The notes below the pieces were generated by a model. That model did not search any database and was not told where the DNA came from. It was given only the letters and a program-made list of their open reading frames with translations. Below are positions 45,542 to 56,169 of a DNA stretch of 64,000 bases, one piece after another (position 1 is the first letter of the stretch; each line of letters starts with the position of its first letter). A program made the translations under genes and the position numbers. This DNA is from Rhizomucor pusillus (taxonomy: Eukaryota; Mucoromycota; Mucoromycetes; Mucorales; Lichtheimiaceae), in the NCBI GenBank assembly GCA_900175165.2, contig FWWN02000673.1, forward strand, positions 49,401-113,400. Reading direction: 5' to 3'.

Positions 45542-46743
45542 TTAATCTTCAAAGTGAAGTCTCGACTCGTAGAATCGGGCAAGCTGAAAGGAGGGAGAGG
45601 ATCGTTGGTTAGTTCAAGTATTCAATATATCCTATTATTTCAAACTTACGATGTCAGGCGCTTTCTGGTGTAGTTCTTCTACTGCATGCACTGTCTTGTG
45701 CCCGTTCGACCTGGTGATAAGGATCGCTTTAAGCATATGTAACTATATTCCACACACATACGTCCATTCCTCTAGATAACATACCATCGGCAATATACTA
45801 ACAGCTGTCCGGAAGCGTCATGTTTTTGAATTCCAAAGATGCTTGTCATGTTTTTGTGCCAATTTGTATTTTGTGTTGGAAAGTCTTGATCGTATGCAAT
45901 TTTGTAACCTCTTTCTCGAAAAAATGGAGATAAACTTTCTTCGGTAATGTCTGCCTCCCAAAGTCGGCGTGCGTATGGATTGGTTGGTGCTCGTGGTTGG
46001 TCGGTTTTCGTTGTCTTTTGTAGCTCTTTTTCGAGTGTGGAAGTAGGCAGATTGATGGGCTTTATCTTTTGTTTGTCCCAATATTGCAGGCATAGATCAG
46101 GAACATCTCTGCTGGGCATGTCAGAATAGAGCGGTCTTTTCGTCGATCAATTTTACTCACTCGTGCAACTGGGTTGCTGGCTCCCATGTATTATCCTCGT
46201 CTGTATATCCTAGCCACTTGACATGATATTTGACTACTCTGCTCTTTACAATAGTCAATATCAAGACCCTCTCTCTGCGCTTCCTCTTTTAACGTTGTAA
46301 TCCAAGCTCACCCTAAAGATCTTATGCCCAATAATAGCTTCCACAGTGTATTCAACATCGGCAAAATCTTCCTCTTGCGCCAATTGCATCAATAGAGCTT
46401 GTGTTTGCTCATCCTCTAATTGTTTCCTTTTATCATCCTCTTTCTTCTTCTTGCTGTTTTTCATGTGTTTGTCTGTTGCGCTCACTGCGCGCTCCTGATC
46501 AGATCCAGGATCTACTTCTGCAGATCTTCTCTTGCGACGAGACCCCATTCCAGAGCCAAAATTATCCTTTAGAGAGTCTGAATCGCTAGTAACAATGTCG
46601 TCGAAGTCAAGTGAATCACCACCAAGCGTTTGACTGCCGTTGATACACGGTGAATCTAAATCGGGCGAAATCCTTCTTCTGCCGCCGCGAACGCCGCCGC
46701 CGCCTCCGCCGCTTTTTGCACCGAGATACACGACAGAGTCCGT

Positions 46744-46776
<33 letters not shown>

Positions 46777-47003
46777 TTCGTCTGACACCGAAGATTCACG
46801 CAAGGTGCCAAGATGGTCGACGACGACATCGCCCACTAGCAGGCTGTCTGCATCGCCAGGTTCGAATATATGATTCGATACCGTTTCTGAGAAACAAATA
46901 GGGATAACATCCTGAGCTTCTTGCTGGTGACGACGCGGTTGCTGGACTTACTTTCGATCGCAGAATCGCCTAGCAAAGATTCTGCAGACTCAATCATTGA
47001 CAT
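45542..47003 (-). CDS. HP1-like heterochromatin protein (chromodomain plus chromoshadow), 6 exons
   Basis: Minus-strand exons 47003-46952, 46886-46312, 46243-46161, 46108-45785, 45710-45650 and 45583-45542 close to 378 residues. HP1 proteins read H3K9 methylation with the chromodomain and dimerise through the chromoshadow domain. The chromodomain (about 190-238) reads VEYTVEAIIGHKIF then YHVKWLGYTDEDNTWEPA; the three aromatic-cage positions Tyr, Trp and Tyr are present. The C-terminal part, TSIFGIQKHDASGQLLVYCRW joined to GHKTVHAVEELHQKAPDI and LARFYESRL, matches a chromoshadow domain. Unusual: a 190-residue N-terminal extension with an 11-Asp run, a Gly run and many Ser/acidic stretches, longer than in animal HP1. 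Fungal names (Swi6, HepA, HPO) are not assigned. Confidence 0.85.
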
Positions 47004-47427
47004 TCTGCTCCTGACAGTCGTTTCACAGCTGGTTCGTGAAACGCAATTGTTTTGAACAAAATGCAAAGTTTTTGCAAGTAGTCAGTGGAGGTAAAAAGCG
47101 TAGCAAGACACGACGCTATGTCAATGCGGAGCACTCTCAGAAAACGAGGAGGAGCTTGAATGAAAAGAGTAACTTTCTGGTAACTGTTACATTCCTCTCA
47201 TAAACAGTAAACGCGAAGGTGTATACTACTCACAAAGTTTCGTGATGTACAAGCACTTGACTCGCATTGCCCTTCTCGGCTCTCTTTGGTCGTTCTAATT
47301 GAACTAAGACTATCAATACGAAGTTACTTACTTGGCCACCAGAAGGTGTCAAATAAATTTTACATGTCTTGCTATACAAACATCTCCGTATCCATTGATG
47401 CAATTGCTACATTTGCAATTCAAGTTT
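47004..47427. other. Intergenic region between siroheme synthase and HP1 (both minus)
   Basis: About 420 bp containing the 3' end of the siroheme synthase transcript and the promoter of the HP1 gene. No ORF of note. Confidence 0.45.
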
Positions 47428-48897
47428 TCATTTTTTAATTTGGTTGAGGGCAGATACACTGTTTCCAACTACTAAAACTGCTGGTGCTACTATGGACTTG
47501 TCTTGCACCAGAGTATCCATTTCTTCCAATGATCCAAAAATGATCCGTTCCTGCGGGCAGTTTGCATTTTCGATCCAGCTGATTGGACAATCCGATGGAT
47601 ACCTTTTATCATCCAAAAGGATTTGCTTGAGTTCCTGAGCCCGTCCAACAGCCATAAGCACAACCAGTGTTCTCGTGGGACTATACTCTGGCAAGTCCGG
47701 CATCGATCCCTTTGTACCACGACCCGTCGTGATGATAACTTGGTCTGAAATTCCGCGCATAGTAACAGGTATGTTGGCCGCCATGGGTCCTGAGAACGCG
47801 CTTGATATGCCGGGTATGAGCTCCGGTTCAAATCCTCGTTCGCGGAACCATAATATTTCTTCGCCGCCGCGACCGAATACCAATGGATCACCAATCTTGA
47901 GACGGACGACTCGCTGACCCTTTTGTAAACCTTCGTAGCACCATTCTAGTAGCTCGTCTTGAGCTGGATCTGACTTTCCAGTAGTTTTGCGGGCAATTCG
48001 AAGTTCTCCTTGAACAAGATCAAGCATTTGCTGAGGTATTAACCGGTCGCTAACTACTAGATCGGCCTCCTCCAAATAACGCTTTGCTTTGACTGTAATG
48101 AGCTCCGGATCGCCTGGACCTGCACCTAACAGCGCTATGCTAGGCTTCTTTGTAGCAGCTTCTTCTGCTTCAACAGGAGTAACATCATCCAGCGACGGAA
48201 TCTTATTTTGCTCATAGCATGCCTTCAATGTGCTGTACATTTCTTGTTCATCCTTTACCTCGATGAGGCGAGACATGTTTTCGAGTCCCCAGGATTCGCA
48301 GAGTCTTGTTACCCAACCCATCCGACGTTCAGAGTTTTCAATGGCAGGATCCCACTCTCTGACTTTAGTTCGAAGTGTTCCCATACGCTTTACAATCTCG
48401 CCGATATTCGAAGGCAGCGCCTGGCTCACTGTCGTCCGGATCATGTTTGCCAGCTTTGGACCTTTTCCATTTGTTGATACTGCAATTTGTACAGGACCGT
48501 CTCGATGCTGGCTCATGAAATAAAAGTCGCACATGGATGGAACATCAGCTACGTTGACTGGGATGCGTCGCTCACGACACAGACGGCCTATCCGGAGCGA
48601 TTCTTCGTGGTCGTCTAAGGCTGTCAGTACCATGTCGCTGTCGTCTAGGTCCTCGTCCTTAAATGGCCGGTCGATCCACTCGACTTGGTTTTTGTCGATC
48701 CGGTACTTTACTTCTTCGTTCAAGCCTTCTGCTGGTGCAACAACGACCACGCGTGCATCGGCGATCTTTGCTGACTTGATTCGCTGCGCGGCAACGTTGC
48801 CGCCTCCTACGATCAGAACCTTCTTGTCTGCGACGCGGTAAGCGACGACAAGCGATCCGCCTCCTTCGATATCTTCAAAGGTTTGCGATTCTGACAT
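47428..48897 (-). CDS. Fused siroheme synthase (precorrin-2 dehydrogenase + uroporphyrinogen-III methyltransferase)
   Basis: An intronless 489-residue ORF with two catalytic halves. Residues 20-210 form the Met8/CysG-N module: a Rossmann GGGNVAAQR nucleotide-binding loop (31-39), VVAPAEGLNEE, DRPFKDEDLDDSDMVLTALD and ISTNGKGPKLANMIR-type VSTNGKGPKLANMIRT; this NAD-dependent dehydrogenase/chelatase makes sirohydrochlorin and inserts iron. From about 250 the SUMT (CysG-C/Met1) module begins: ALLGAGPGDPELITVKA, RLKIGDPLVFGRGGEE, GISSAFSGPMAANIPVTMRG and a C-terminal PAVLVVGNSVSAL. It makes siroheme for sulfite and nitrite reductases. In budding yeast Met1 and Met8 are separate genes; the order here equals that of bacterial CysG. 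It is divergent from SWR1 with 442 bp between start codons. Confidence 0.9.
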   Translation of the reverse strand: MSESQTFEDIEGGGSLVVAYRVADKKVLIVGGGNVAAQRIKSAKIADARVVVVAPAEGLNEEVKYRIDKNQVEWIDRPFKDEDLDDSDMVLTALDDHEESLRIGRLCRERRIPVNVADVPSMCDFYFMSQHRDGPVQIAVSTNGKGPKLANMIRTTVSQALPSNIGEIVKRMGTLRTKVREWDPAIENSERRMGWVTRLCESWGLENMSRLIEVKDEQEMYSTLKACYEQNKIPSLDDVTPVEAEEAATKKPSIALLGAGPGDPELITVKAKRYLEEADLVVSDRLIPQQMLDLVQGELRIARKTTGKSDPAQDELLEWCYEGLQKGQRVVRLKIGDPLVFGRGGEEILWFRERGFEPELIPGISSAFSGPMAANIPVTMRGISDQVIITTGRGTKGSMPDLPEYSPTRTLVVLMAVGRAQELKQILLDDKRYPSDCPISWIENANCPQERIIFGSLEEMDTLVQDKSIVAPAVLVVGNSVSALNQIKK

Positions 48898-49339
48898 TGT
48901 CGAGGGTTGTGGCGGTTATCAAGACGAAATGGAAAAGAGAGATAGATCTTTGATTTTTGAGTAACAGCAATCGCATCTATCGATTTCTTCTTATCATATC
49001 AGCCCGTCCCCCAGCACAAGGGAAAATCGTACAATTGGCTGTTATACAGTTATCCTCATCCTGTATGGATTATTACGAGCAAGCTGGCGCATGGTTTCCC
49101 TAGTGAACAAACCATTATCTTCTACATGTAGTGGCTTTTCTTGCTATCCATTACAGCGAAATAAATAATGCAGAGCAGTGCATTTCTCCTGATGTAACGG
49201 AGGCAGGGTCAGATGCATGAAACATGCAATCAAACACTCGTCGGCAAGCTGGGATTTTCCAGAGCGGGCTGCTTTTTCTGACACGCACGGCCCGCCGCCC
49301 TCTCGTCGTCGCCTTTTCTTGCTTTCTGCTGGAACCGCA
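48898..49339. promoter_or_regulatory. Shared divergent promoter region, siroheme synthase / SWR1
   Basis: 442 bp separate two divergent start codons. A candidate CT-rich leader for the minus-strand gene runs from 48960 to 48900; the SWR1 side has CTCTCGTCGTCGCC-type sequence before 49340. No exact factor site was identified. Confidence 0.5.
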
Positions 49340-52300
49340 ATGTCTCAGACATGGGACTTGCTCGATAAATTACGTCCAAAGAAGGTACGCCCATTTTTCA
49401 GACATTGGTAATAGCTGCCCTGCGACGACTGATCCTTTTTTCCATGCAGCGACGAATCACAGGAAGGACGGATGCCGACGGACGGCCACCAAAGACTCGC
49501 AAGCACAGCGATGGCGCCAGGTCCCTTTTTGATTCGGACGGCAACGTCAGTTCCGTCAATATACTGGTACCTGACCGTGGTCCAGGCCGATCAACCCGCA
49601 ATGCAGTCAAAGAACACGAACGGCAGCAACGGCTAGGCATAATTCCACGGACAACCATCAAGCGACGTGATCTCGGCCCGCGATCTCGAAAATCTGGCAA
49701 CGCAGAGTATCTAAAATTTCGAGAGAGCTTTGTACGGGATGCAGAGCGCGAGCTTGCAAAGCTGCTAAGCGAACATGAATTCACAACAAACGAGTTCAAT
49801 TGTCTGGAAAGTACTCAAGGAGTACTTGACTTTAGGCCAAATGTAAGATGTATTACATCTCTGCGAGGGCTGGACTTGAGCTTGTACTCATGCTATCTGT
49901 AGAAAAACAACAATGTCGGTAGAGGGAGCACAGCTGGCATATCATCGGCTGATCCGTCATTTTCATCATCAACGAAACCATGGATGTCAACAGGGGCAGG
50001 TGCTCAAAAGTATTTCGCACAATTCAGGACAGTCAGAGAATATCTGCAGTCTCATACGTGCGTTGGCGACGGCGAAGAAGCACCAGATGAGGCGCAGAGG
50101 ATCATGGAAAAGGAACTGGAGTTGCGGAAACGAATTAAAGCCGTAGCCGACCGCGGTGCATTTTCGCTACATACTCACGCAGAGTCATACCAGTCACTGC
50201 CAGGTGAACGCAAGAGGATTAAAGATACCGATGACGATATTTTGGTGCAATATCCACGGCTTTACAAATTGAAGATGAATGCAGCGAAAGGACGTGTGAA
50301 TGTGGCTCGCAAATGTGCCAAAGCTGTCGATAAATATTGGAGTATACAACGTTCTCAGAGCGAAAAGCAAGCCAAGATCGAAGCTCGTCGCTTGGCTCGA
50401 CTTGCCAAGCAAACGGCGCAGCTCGTCATGAATAAATGGAAAGTCATCGAGAGAGTATGCAAAGCAAGAGAAGGAGAATTGGCGCAAGAACAACTGTCTC
50501 GAAAAGCGCAGCGGCATTTGCAAGAAATTCTGGAACATTCAGAACAAATGCTTGGAGCGAGAATGGAGGAGTTGAGCAGGCGAAGATTTGCCAGCGAGGA
50601 TCGAGAGACTTCAGCTACACCCTCGCCTCGTTCGAGATCCACGAGTGTAAAAATCGATGAAATACATGAATTGCAACCAGCAAATGGGTCAACGCCGGGA
50701 GCTATGTCAACACCTGCAGATGCTGTCGAGGCTGAAACAGATGATTCATCTCAAGTCGCTATAGGAGTCGATGATGATAAAGTATTTGTGAATGGTGTTA
50801 GCAGAGAAGAGCCCATCGATCAAGACGATCAACCTATGAAAGATACGAGTGAAGCGCCTCAAGAAGATGGCACTACACTACCCCTAAATACAGCTGATCT
50901 GAAACCTGAAAGTGAAAATATCGCCAACGATGTGGAGATGGTTGATGCTACCAACGCTGATGAAAACGAAGCGCCAGAGGATCTGGATATGCACATAGCG
51001 GAAGAGGATAATGAGATGCAGGCTGAAAAGGACGAGGATTTACAATCTGCTGACGAGACAACAGAAACCGAATACGGCACAGATGTATCTGATGTTGAAT
51101 TCGACGAGCATGTTGCTATTGAAAGCAGGCAGGAGAAACAAAGTACTCCTGAAACAACCATGAAAGCAGTCGAGACTATTGACGGACTTCCGTCCGAAAA
51201 GGAAGCTGCAGCCGAAAAGGAAGATACAAACAAGGCGCCTACTACTGGAATTACCCAGCAGCCAACAGGAACGACTTTGTCGACAACAAACGTCAACATC
51301 CAGATACCATTTCTTTTGCGCGGAACTTTGCGCGAATACCAGCATGTTGGTTTGGACTGGCTGGCAAGTTTGTATAACAATGGTCTGAACGGTATTCTGG
51401 CTGATGAAATGGGTCTTGGCAAAACGATCCAAACGATTTCGTTGCTGGCGTACCTGGCCTGTGAAAAAGGTGTTTGGGGACCACACTTGATCGTCGTCCC
51501 TACCAGTGTGATACTTAATTGGGAAATGGAGTTTAAGCGATGGCTTCCTGGATTCAAGATCCTCACCTACTATGGTAATCCAAAAGAGCGCAAGGAAAAA
51601 CGACAAGGATGGTCAAAGCCAAACGCTTTCCATGTATGCATCACGTCGTATCAACTGGTACTCCAAGACCAACAGGTGTTCCGAAGGAGACCTTGGCATT
51701 ATCTCATTCTCGATGAAGCGCATCATATCAAGAACTTCCGCTCTCAAAGATGGCAAGTTCTACTAAATTTCAATTCATCAAGACGGTTACTGCTTACGGG
51801 TACACCCCTTCAAAATAACCTTATGGAGCTGTGGTCTTTGCTTTACTTTTTGATGCCGAACGGTGTTTCTGCTTCTATGCCCGTTGGATTTGCCAACCAG
51901 AAAGAATTCCAAGAGTGGTTCTCCCATCCAGTGGATCGGATGATTGAAAGTCAACAGGGCATGGATGAGGAATCTCGCGCAGCGATACAAAAGCTTCACA
52001 CTGTGTTGCGACCCTATCTTTTGCGACGACTCAAAGCTGATGTCGAGAAACAGCTACCTGCGAAGCATGAGCATATCGTTTACTGCCGATTATCAAAGCG
52101 ACAACGATTTTTATACGATGATTTCATGAGTCGAGCGAAAACTAAGGACACATTAGCTAGCGGCAATTTCCTCAGTATCATCAACTGCTTGATGCAGCTG
52201 CGTAAGGTTTGCAACCACCCGGATTTATTTGAGGAACGACCGATTACGACGAGTTTTGCCATGGATGATTCGGTGCAAGCTACTGGACGGCACATTGAAA

Positions 52301-54110
52301 CGTTCGTTCGAAAGCGATTATCCATTCTTGACGACTACGAAACTCTTCAATCTCTGAATCTTGTTGTTACAGGAAACGAGGAGTTGTCAGCTACTATTTC
52401 CCAATCATACGACATGCTGAACGCAGCGAAATTTTTCCTTGGCGAAATTGCAAAACATCGATCCGTTGTTGCGAAAGCCGGCGTTCGTGGCATTAATTCC
52501 ACCAAATACCGAGATCTTTTGAAACATGCATGGAGTGAATGCAGTAATTTGACAAAATACCGCAATCTTCGCAAGCTTGTCCAAAGTGCGGCTGCGATCG
52601 AGCGGTGGGAGTCAATGCATCGCATCAACTCGTTTCGATGCGCAAGACGTTCGATATATGGCAGCTGGTTAATACAACATTGCCAGAATGCAACGTCATC
52701 GCTTTATCAGCAGTTTTTCCCAAACCATCATGATAACCGAACATACATGCATCGCAGTGATTATCTCCGTGCAGCTGTACTGAGTTATGAGGATCGAATC
52801 GAGAAGAACTTGGATATCATTGAGCGATATGGTTTTGTCACACCTGGAGTGGTTACGAGGCACATAGCAGCTGATCAGCATTCCCTTGTGCCAGTCGACC
52901 TTCCGCCGACGCTTCAAGTCCAACTTCACAAAGTACTCAAGCACGACATTTTCCACCCGATTCGGTCAAGATTATCTATTGCATTCCCTGACAAGCGCCT
53001 GTTACAATATGACTGTGGTAAACTCCAAAAACTTGATGTTCTGTTGCGGCAATTGGCGGCTGGCGGTCATCGCGCACTTATTTTCACCCAAATGACACGT
53101 GTGTTGGATGTTCTTGAAGCATTTTTAAATATACACGGTCATCGATACCTCCGCTTAGATGGTGCTACGAAGATTGAACAGCGACAAGCGCTGACAGAAC
53201 AGTTTAATAATGATAAGCGAATTCTGGCTTTTATTTTGTCGACGAGAAGCGGTGGTCTTGGTATTAACTTGACGGGAGCTGACACTGTCATATTTTACGA
53301 TTCCGATTGGAACCCATCAATGGTAAGGAGAAAAAGGGGAGTTTAGAAAGGATTGCGGGCTCATAAACGGGATTTAGGATAAGCAATGCCAAGATCGAAC
53401 ACATCGTATTGGACAGACTCGCGATGTGCATATTTACCGATTTGTCACAGAATACACCATTGAAGAGAACATTTTCAAAAAGGCAAACCAAAAGAGGTAC
53501 ATTTGTGATGACATACACATTGATAAAATCTTACTAAGTGAAACAAAATCTGTGTAGGATGCTGGACAATGTAGTTATTCAAGAAGGCGAGTTTACCAAT
53601 GACTACTTCCACAAGGCCGACTGGTGGCGGGATTTGCCAGAAGTGACCGGGAGCAGTACAAGTGTTGCAGCTCCTCCTGTTATGGACATTGAGCAGGCGC
53701 TTCTGGAAGCTGAAGGAGATGAAAACGATGCGCGGGCTGCGATTACTGCACGGAACGAGATGGATATGGACAAGCGGGAGTTTGACGAAACGCAGCAGCG
53801 ACAAAGTGTTTCACTATCCTCTCAGTCACCTGGTCCATGCAGTGGCAGCAAAGAAACACCGTTGGTACCACCATCATCTGAAGCAAATAGTCCGTTCGAA
53901 GATGCAGCAGCCGCGTCAGCATCAGCTGTGGTAGACGACAAAATGTACGAAGCAGAGGACGAAGAAGTAGAAGATCCGGCGATGAACTTAACTGTTGGAC
54001 ATGTGGACCAGTACATGCTTCGATTTTGGGAGCGTGAGGTTGTGGGAACGTATCTAGGGTTTGGTGGCCTTGCAGCGCCTGCTGCTGCTGCAGACGAATA
54101 TACCCCATGA
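49340..54110 (+). CDS. SWR1: SWR1-type Snf2 ATPase (H2A.Z deposition), 5 exons
   Basis: Exons 49340-49384, 49450-49842, 49903-53322, 53378-53496 and 53558-54110 encode 1509 residues, almost the length of yeast Swr1. As catalytic subunit of the SWR1 complex it exchanges H2A for H2A.Z. Domain order: an HSA domain (about 250-330, from PGERKRIKD to LVMNKWKVIERVCK), an acidic/Thr-rich linker (about 400-590), then the helicase. The Walker A is DEMGLGKTIQ (Lys653); DEAHHIKN at 750-757 is the Walker B; LLLTGTPLQNNLMELWSL follows. The long insertion between lobes (residues about 800-1080) is the hallmark of the Swr1/INO80 branch. The C-terminal lobe has RALIFTQMTRVLDVLEAF, RLDGATKIEQRQ, LSTRSGGLGINLTGADTVIF and DRTHRIGQTRDVHIYR, the last in exon 4. 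Start at 49340 gives MSQTWDLLDK. INO80 is unlikely given the insertion layout. Confidence 0.92.
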
Positions 54111-54941
54111 TTGCACGAAAAATAAAATAAAAAAGAAGAAAAATGGGCGAGCGATGTACTAGGACGTCCGCGCGCAGACGATTTTTACCCATACATGGTA
54201 AACCGGGCTTTTCTGCTTGATATGAATTTTCGAGCGAAAGGGATGATCGGCAAAGCCTATCCTTTCCGTACGACAAGCGTGGGTCACGCAAAATAGGCGG
54301 ACCCAACGCTTATGACCAGACTGCATATCAAAGATGATGGCCTTGTTAGGGGTTGGTTTCGGGGTGCAAAGCCAAAGAAGGCAGCAGTTGAAAAAAAGGT
54401 TAAGCCCATTCAGTGTCTAGGCCCTGCGAAAACAACCATTGTTCTCTCTCTCCTTTGCCCTTTCCACAGGGAAAGAAAAAATAAAGCAATGATCTCCGTG
54501 AGTGCTTACGTAGGCTATAGTGACACAATGCTTGCTGATCGTTGTGACAGATTCCTGTGGTTGAAATAGCAAGGTGGTAAGGATCAGGACCGGCCATCGA
54601 AGATTTGGCTACCGGTTCCCGATCGGGTGCCAACCCAGGCATCCAAGCTGTTGATGATGGATTGACAGACGGCAAAGTAAACAATCACATCTCAAAATAA
54701 AGTGATCGATAAAGTATATCGTTCGTCAATGAATATGTGATTATTTTTCGTTGTAAAATAATTATTCTTATTTTCTTTTTTTCTTTCGTGGTAACAAACA
54801 GTGAGCGGCGATGCATTAGCGAAATGGACAAAGGTAAATTGCGAGGGAGCGCTCAGACGGATGTTTCGCTGTGTGTAACAGATGAAGGATCAACATGCGT
54901 GAGCAACCCAATAGAGCAGCAAAAGCGAAAGGGAAAAAAAG
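54111..54941. other. Region between SWR1 and the bHLH gene, no gene
   Basis: About 830 bp. Small ORFs at 54312-54569 and 54737-54946 have no motif. The T-rich stretch at 54738-54790 and A-rich stretches near 54110-54140 are typical of the 3' end of SWR1 and the promoter of the next gene. Confidence 0.45.
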
Positions 54942-54948
54942 TATAAAA
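54942..54948 (+). promoter_or_regulatory. TATA box of the bHLH gene
   Basis: TATAAAA at 54942-54948 lies 74 bp upstream of the ATG at 55016 and is followed by a pyrimidine-rich leader (54958-55014). Confidence 0.55.
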
Positions 54949-55015
54949 GAAAAGGACTTTTTTCACCTGCTGCGCTTTCCCTTACACTTTCTTTCCTCTA
55001 CTCTTTCCTCTCCAG

Positions 55016-56169
55016 ATGCCTTCTGACAAGTACCGACTTTCGAACGCTAGTCGTTCTCTACGCCACGCTGCCCACAATTTTTTTGGCACTTTTAACGTCG
55101 GATCATCTGCGACGTCGTTTTCCTATGGTAACCTATCATCGTGGCGTTAAGAAAGAAGAATACACTTTTCACACATCACCCTGTCTTTCTAGCTGCACTC
55201 AACTCATCACAGTCGCTGATGCATGCTCTGGATGAAAGGTAAATCCACCTACATCATCATCAGGTTTAATAAATCATAGCTTTGCATACTAAGCAAACAT
55301 TTAACAGCGATGCTGCCCTTGCTGACCGTCGCTCGGCTCACAATGCTCTGGAGCGCCAACGCCGTGAGAACTTGAATATCAAGTTCCAAGAGCTTGCGCA
55401 TGCTCTACCTTCGCTTCAATCGGTCCGTCGTCCGAGCAAGACTATGATTGTTACAAAGTCACTCGAGTATGGTACGATTTCCATTGGGTACACTCTTGCT
55501 AGAAGCTGCGTGCTGACAGAAAGAACTTTTACAGTCGCCAGCAGTATCCAACGTGAGACAAAATACATGAACCAGATCCTTGAACTTCGCAAAGAAAATG
55601 AACGTCTTCGCAACCAGGCAACGGCTTCCGGCAAGATTCTAAAGAACAAGGCACCGCGACGGGCTCGTTCACCGCTTACAGAAAAAAATAACAAGAACTA
55701 TAATAGTGCAAAGCCTGTCGCAGTAGAAGACGATAGAAGCCACGTTACTACGCCCTCACCTGTCATCAGCACCGTCGAACAGGAACAACAAGCGGCGCCA
55801 TCTTCTTCGCCTCCTACTTCGACCATTGCTAGCCACACAACTATCAACGTCAGCACTCCTACGTCTACTTGTAGTACCTTTAACACTGCAGTTTCCGCTG
55901 CCTCCTCTGGTATTGACACCACTGTTGCTTCCATGTCGGTTTCTCCAGAATCTTTCTTATTCTGGAACTCACCACAACAACAAGAACAACAAGATTTTTT
56001 TGCCATGATGTATGCTTATCAACGCGACCCACTGTCAACGCCCGTTCCGCCTTCTTACTACTATGCTCAACAAACTACGATTGATCCATCTTGGATGTTG
56101 ACGTCTTCACCGCCGGATTACGCTGCTGCTGGTGGAAAAATGGTTGCGGACCCTTGCATGCTGTCGTAA
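55016..56169 (+). CDS. bHLH transcription factor, 4 exons
   Basis: Exons 55016-55127, 55193-55238, 55308-55471 and 55535-56169 give 318 residues. A Ser/Asn-rich N-terminus precedes a basic helix-loop-helix: RRSAHNALERQRRENLNIKF is the basic region with the His-x3-Glu-x3-Arg pattern of CACGTG binders; LAHALPSLQS starts helix 1/loop; KTMIVTKSLEYV and ASSIQRETKYMNQILELRKE form helix 2 and continue as a zipper-like coil (ENERLRNQ). A Ser/Thr-rich tail and a Gln-rich segment (QQQEQQD) follow. It acts in the nucleus as a dimer; targets are unknown. Intron 3 (55472-55534) is 63 nt without a stop, so retention would insert 21 residues into helix 2. Max/Myc- or Cbf1-like members are the nearest types, but none is assigned. 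Confidence 0.8.

Noticed and set aside
50859..51606. Minus-strand ORFs of 188 and 235 codons opposite SWR1
   Set aside because: They are shadows of the acidic, Ser/Thr-rich coding sequence of SWR1 on the other strand.
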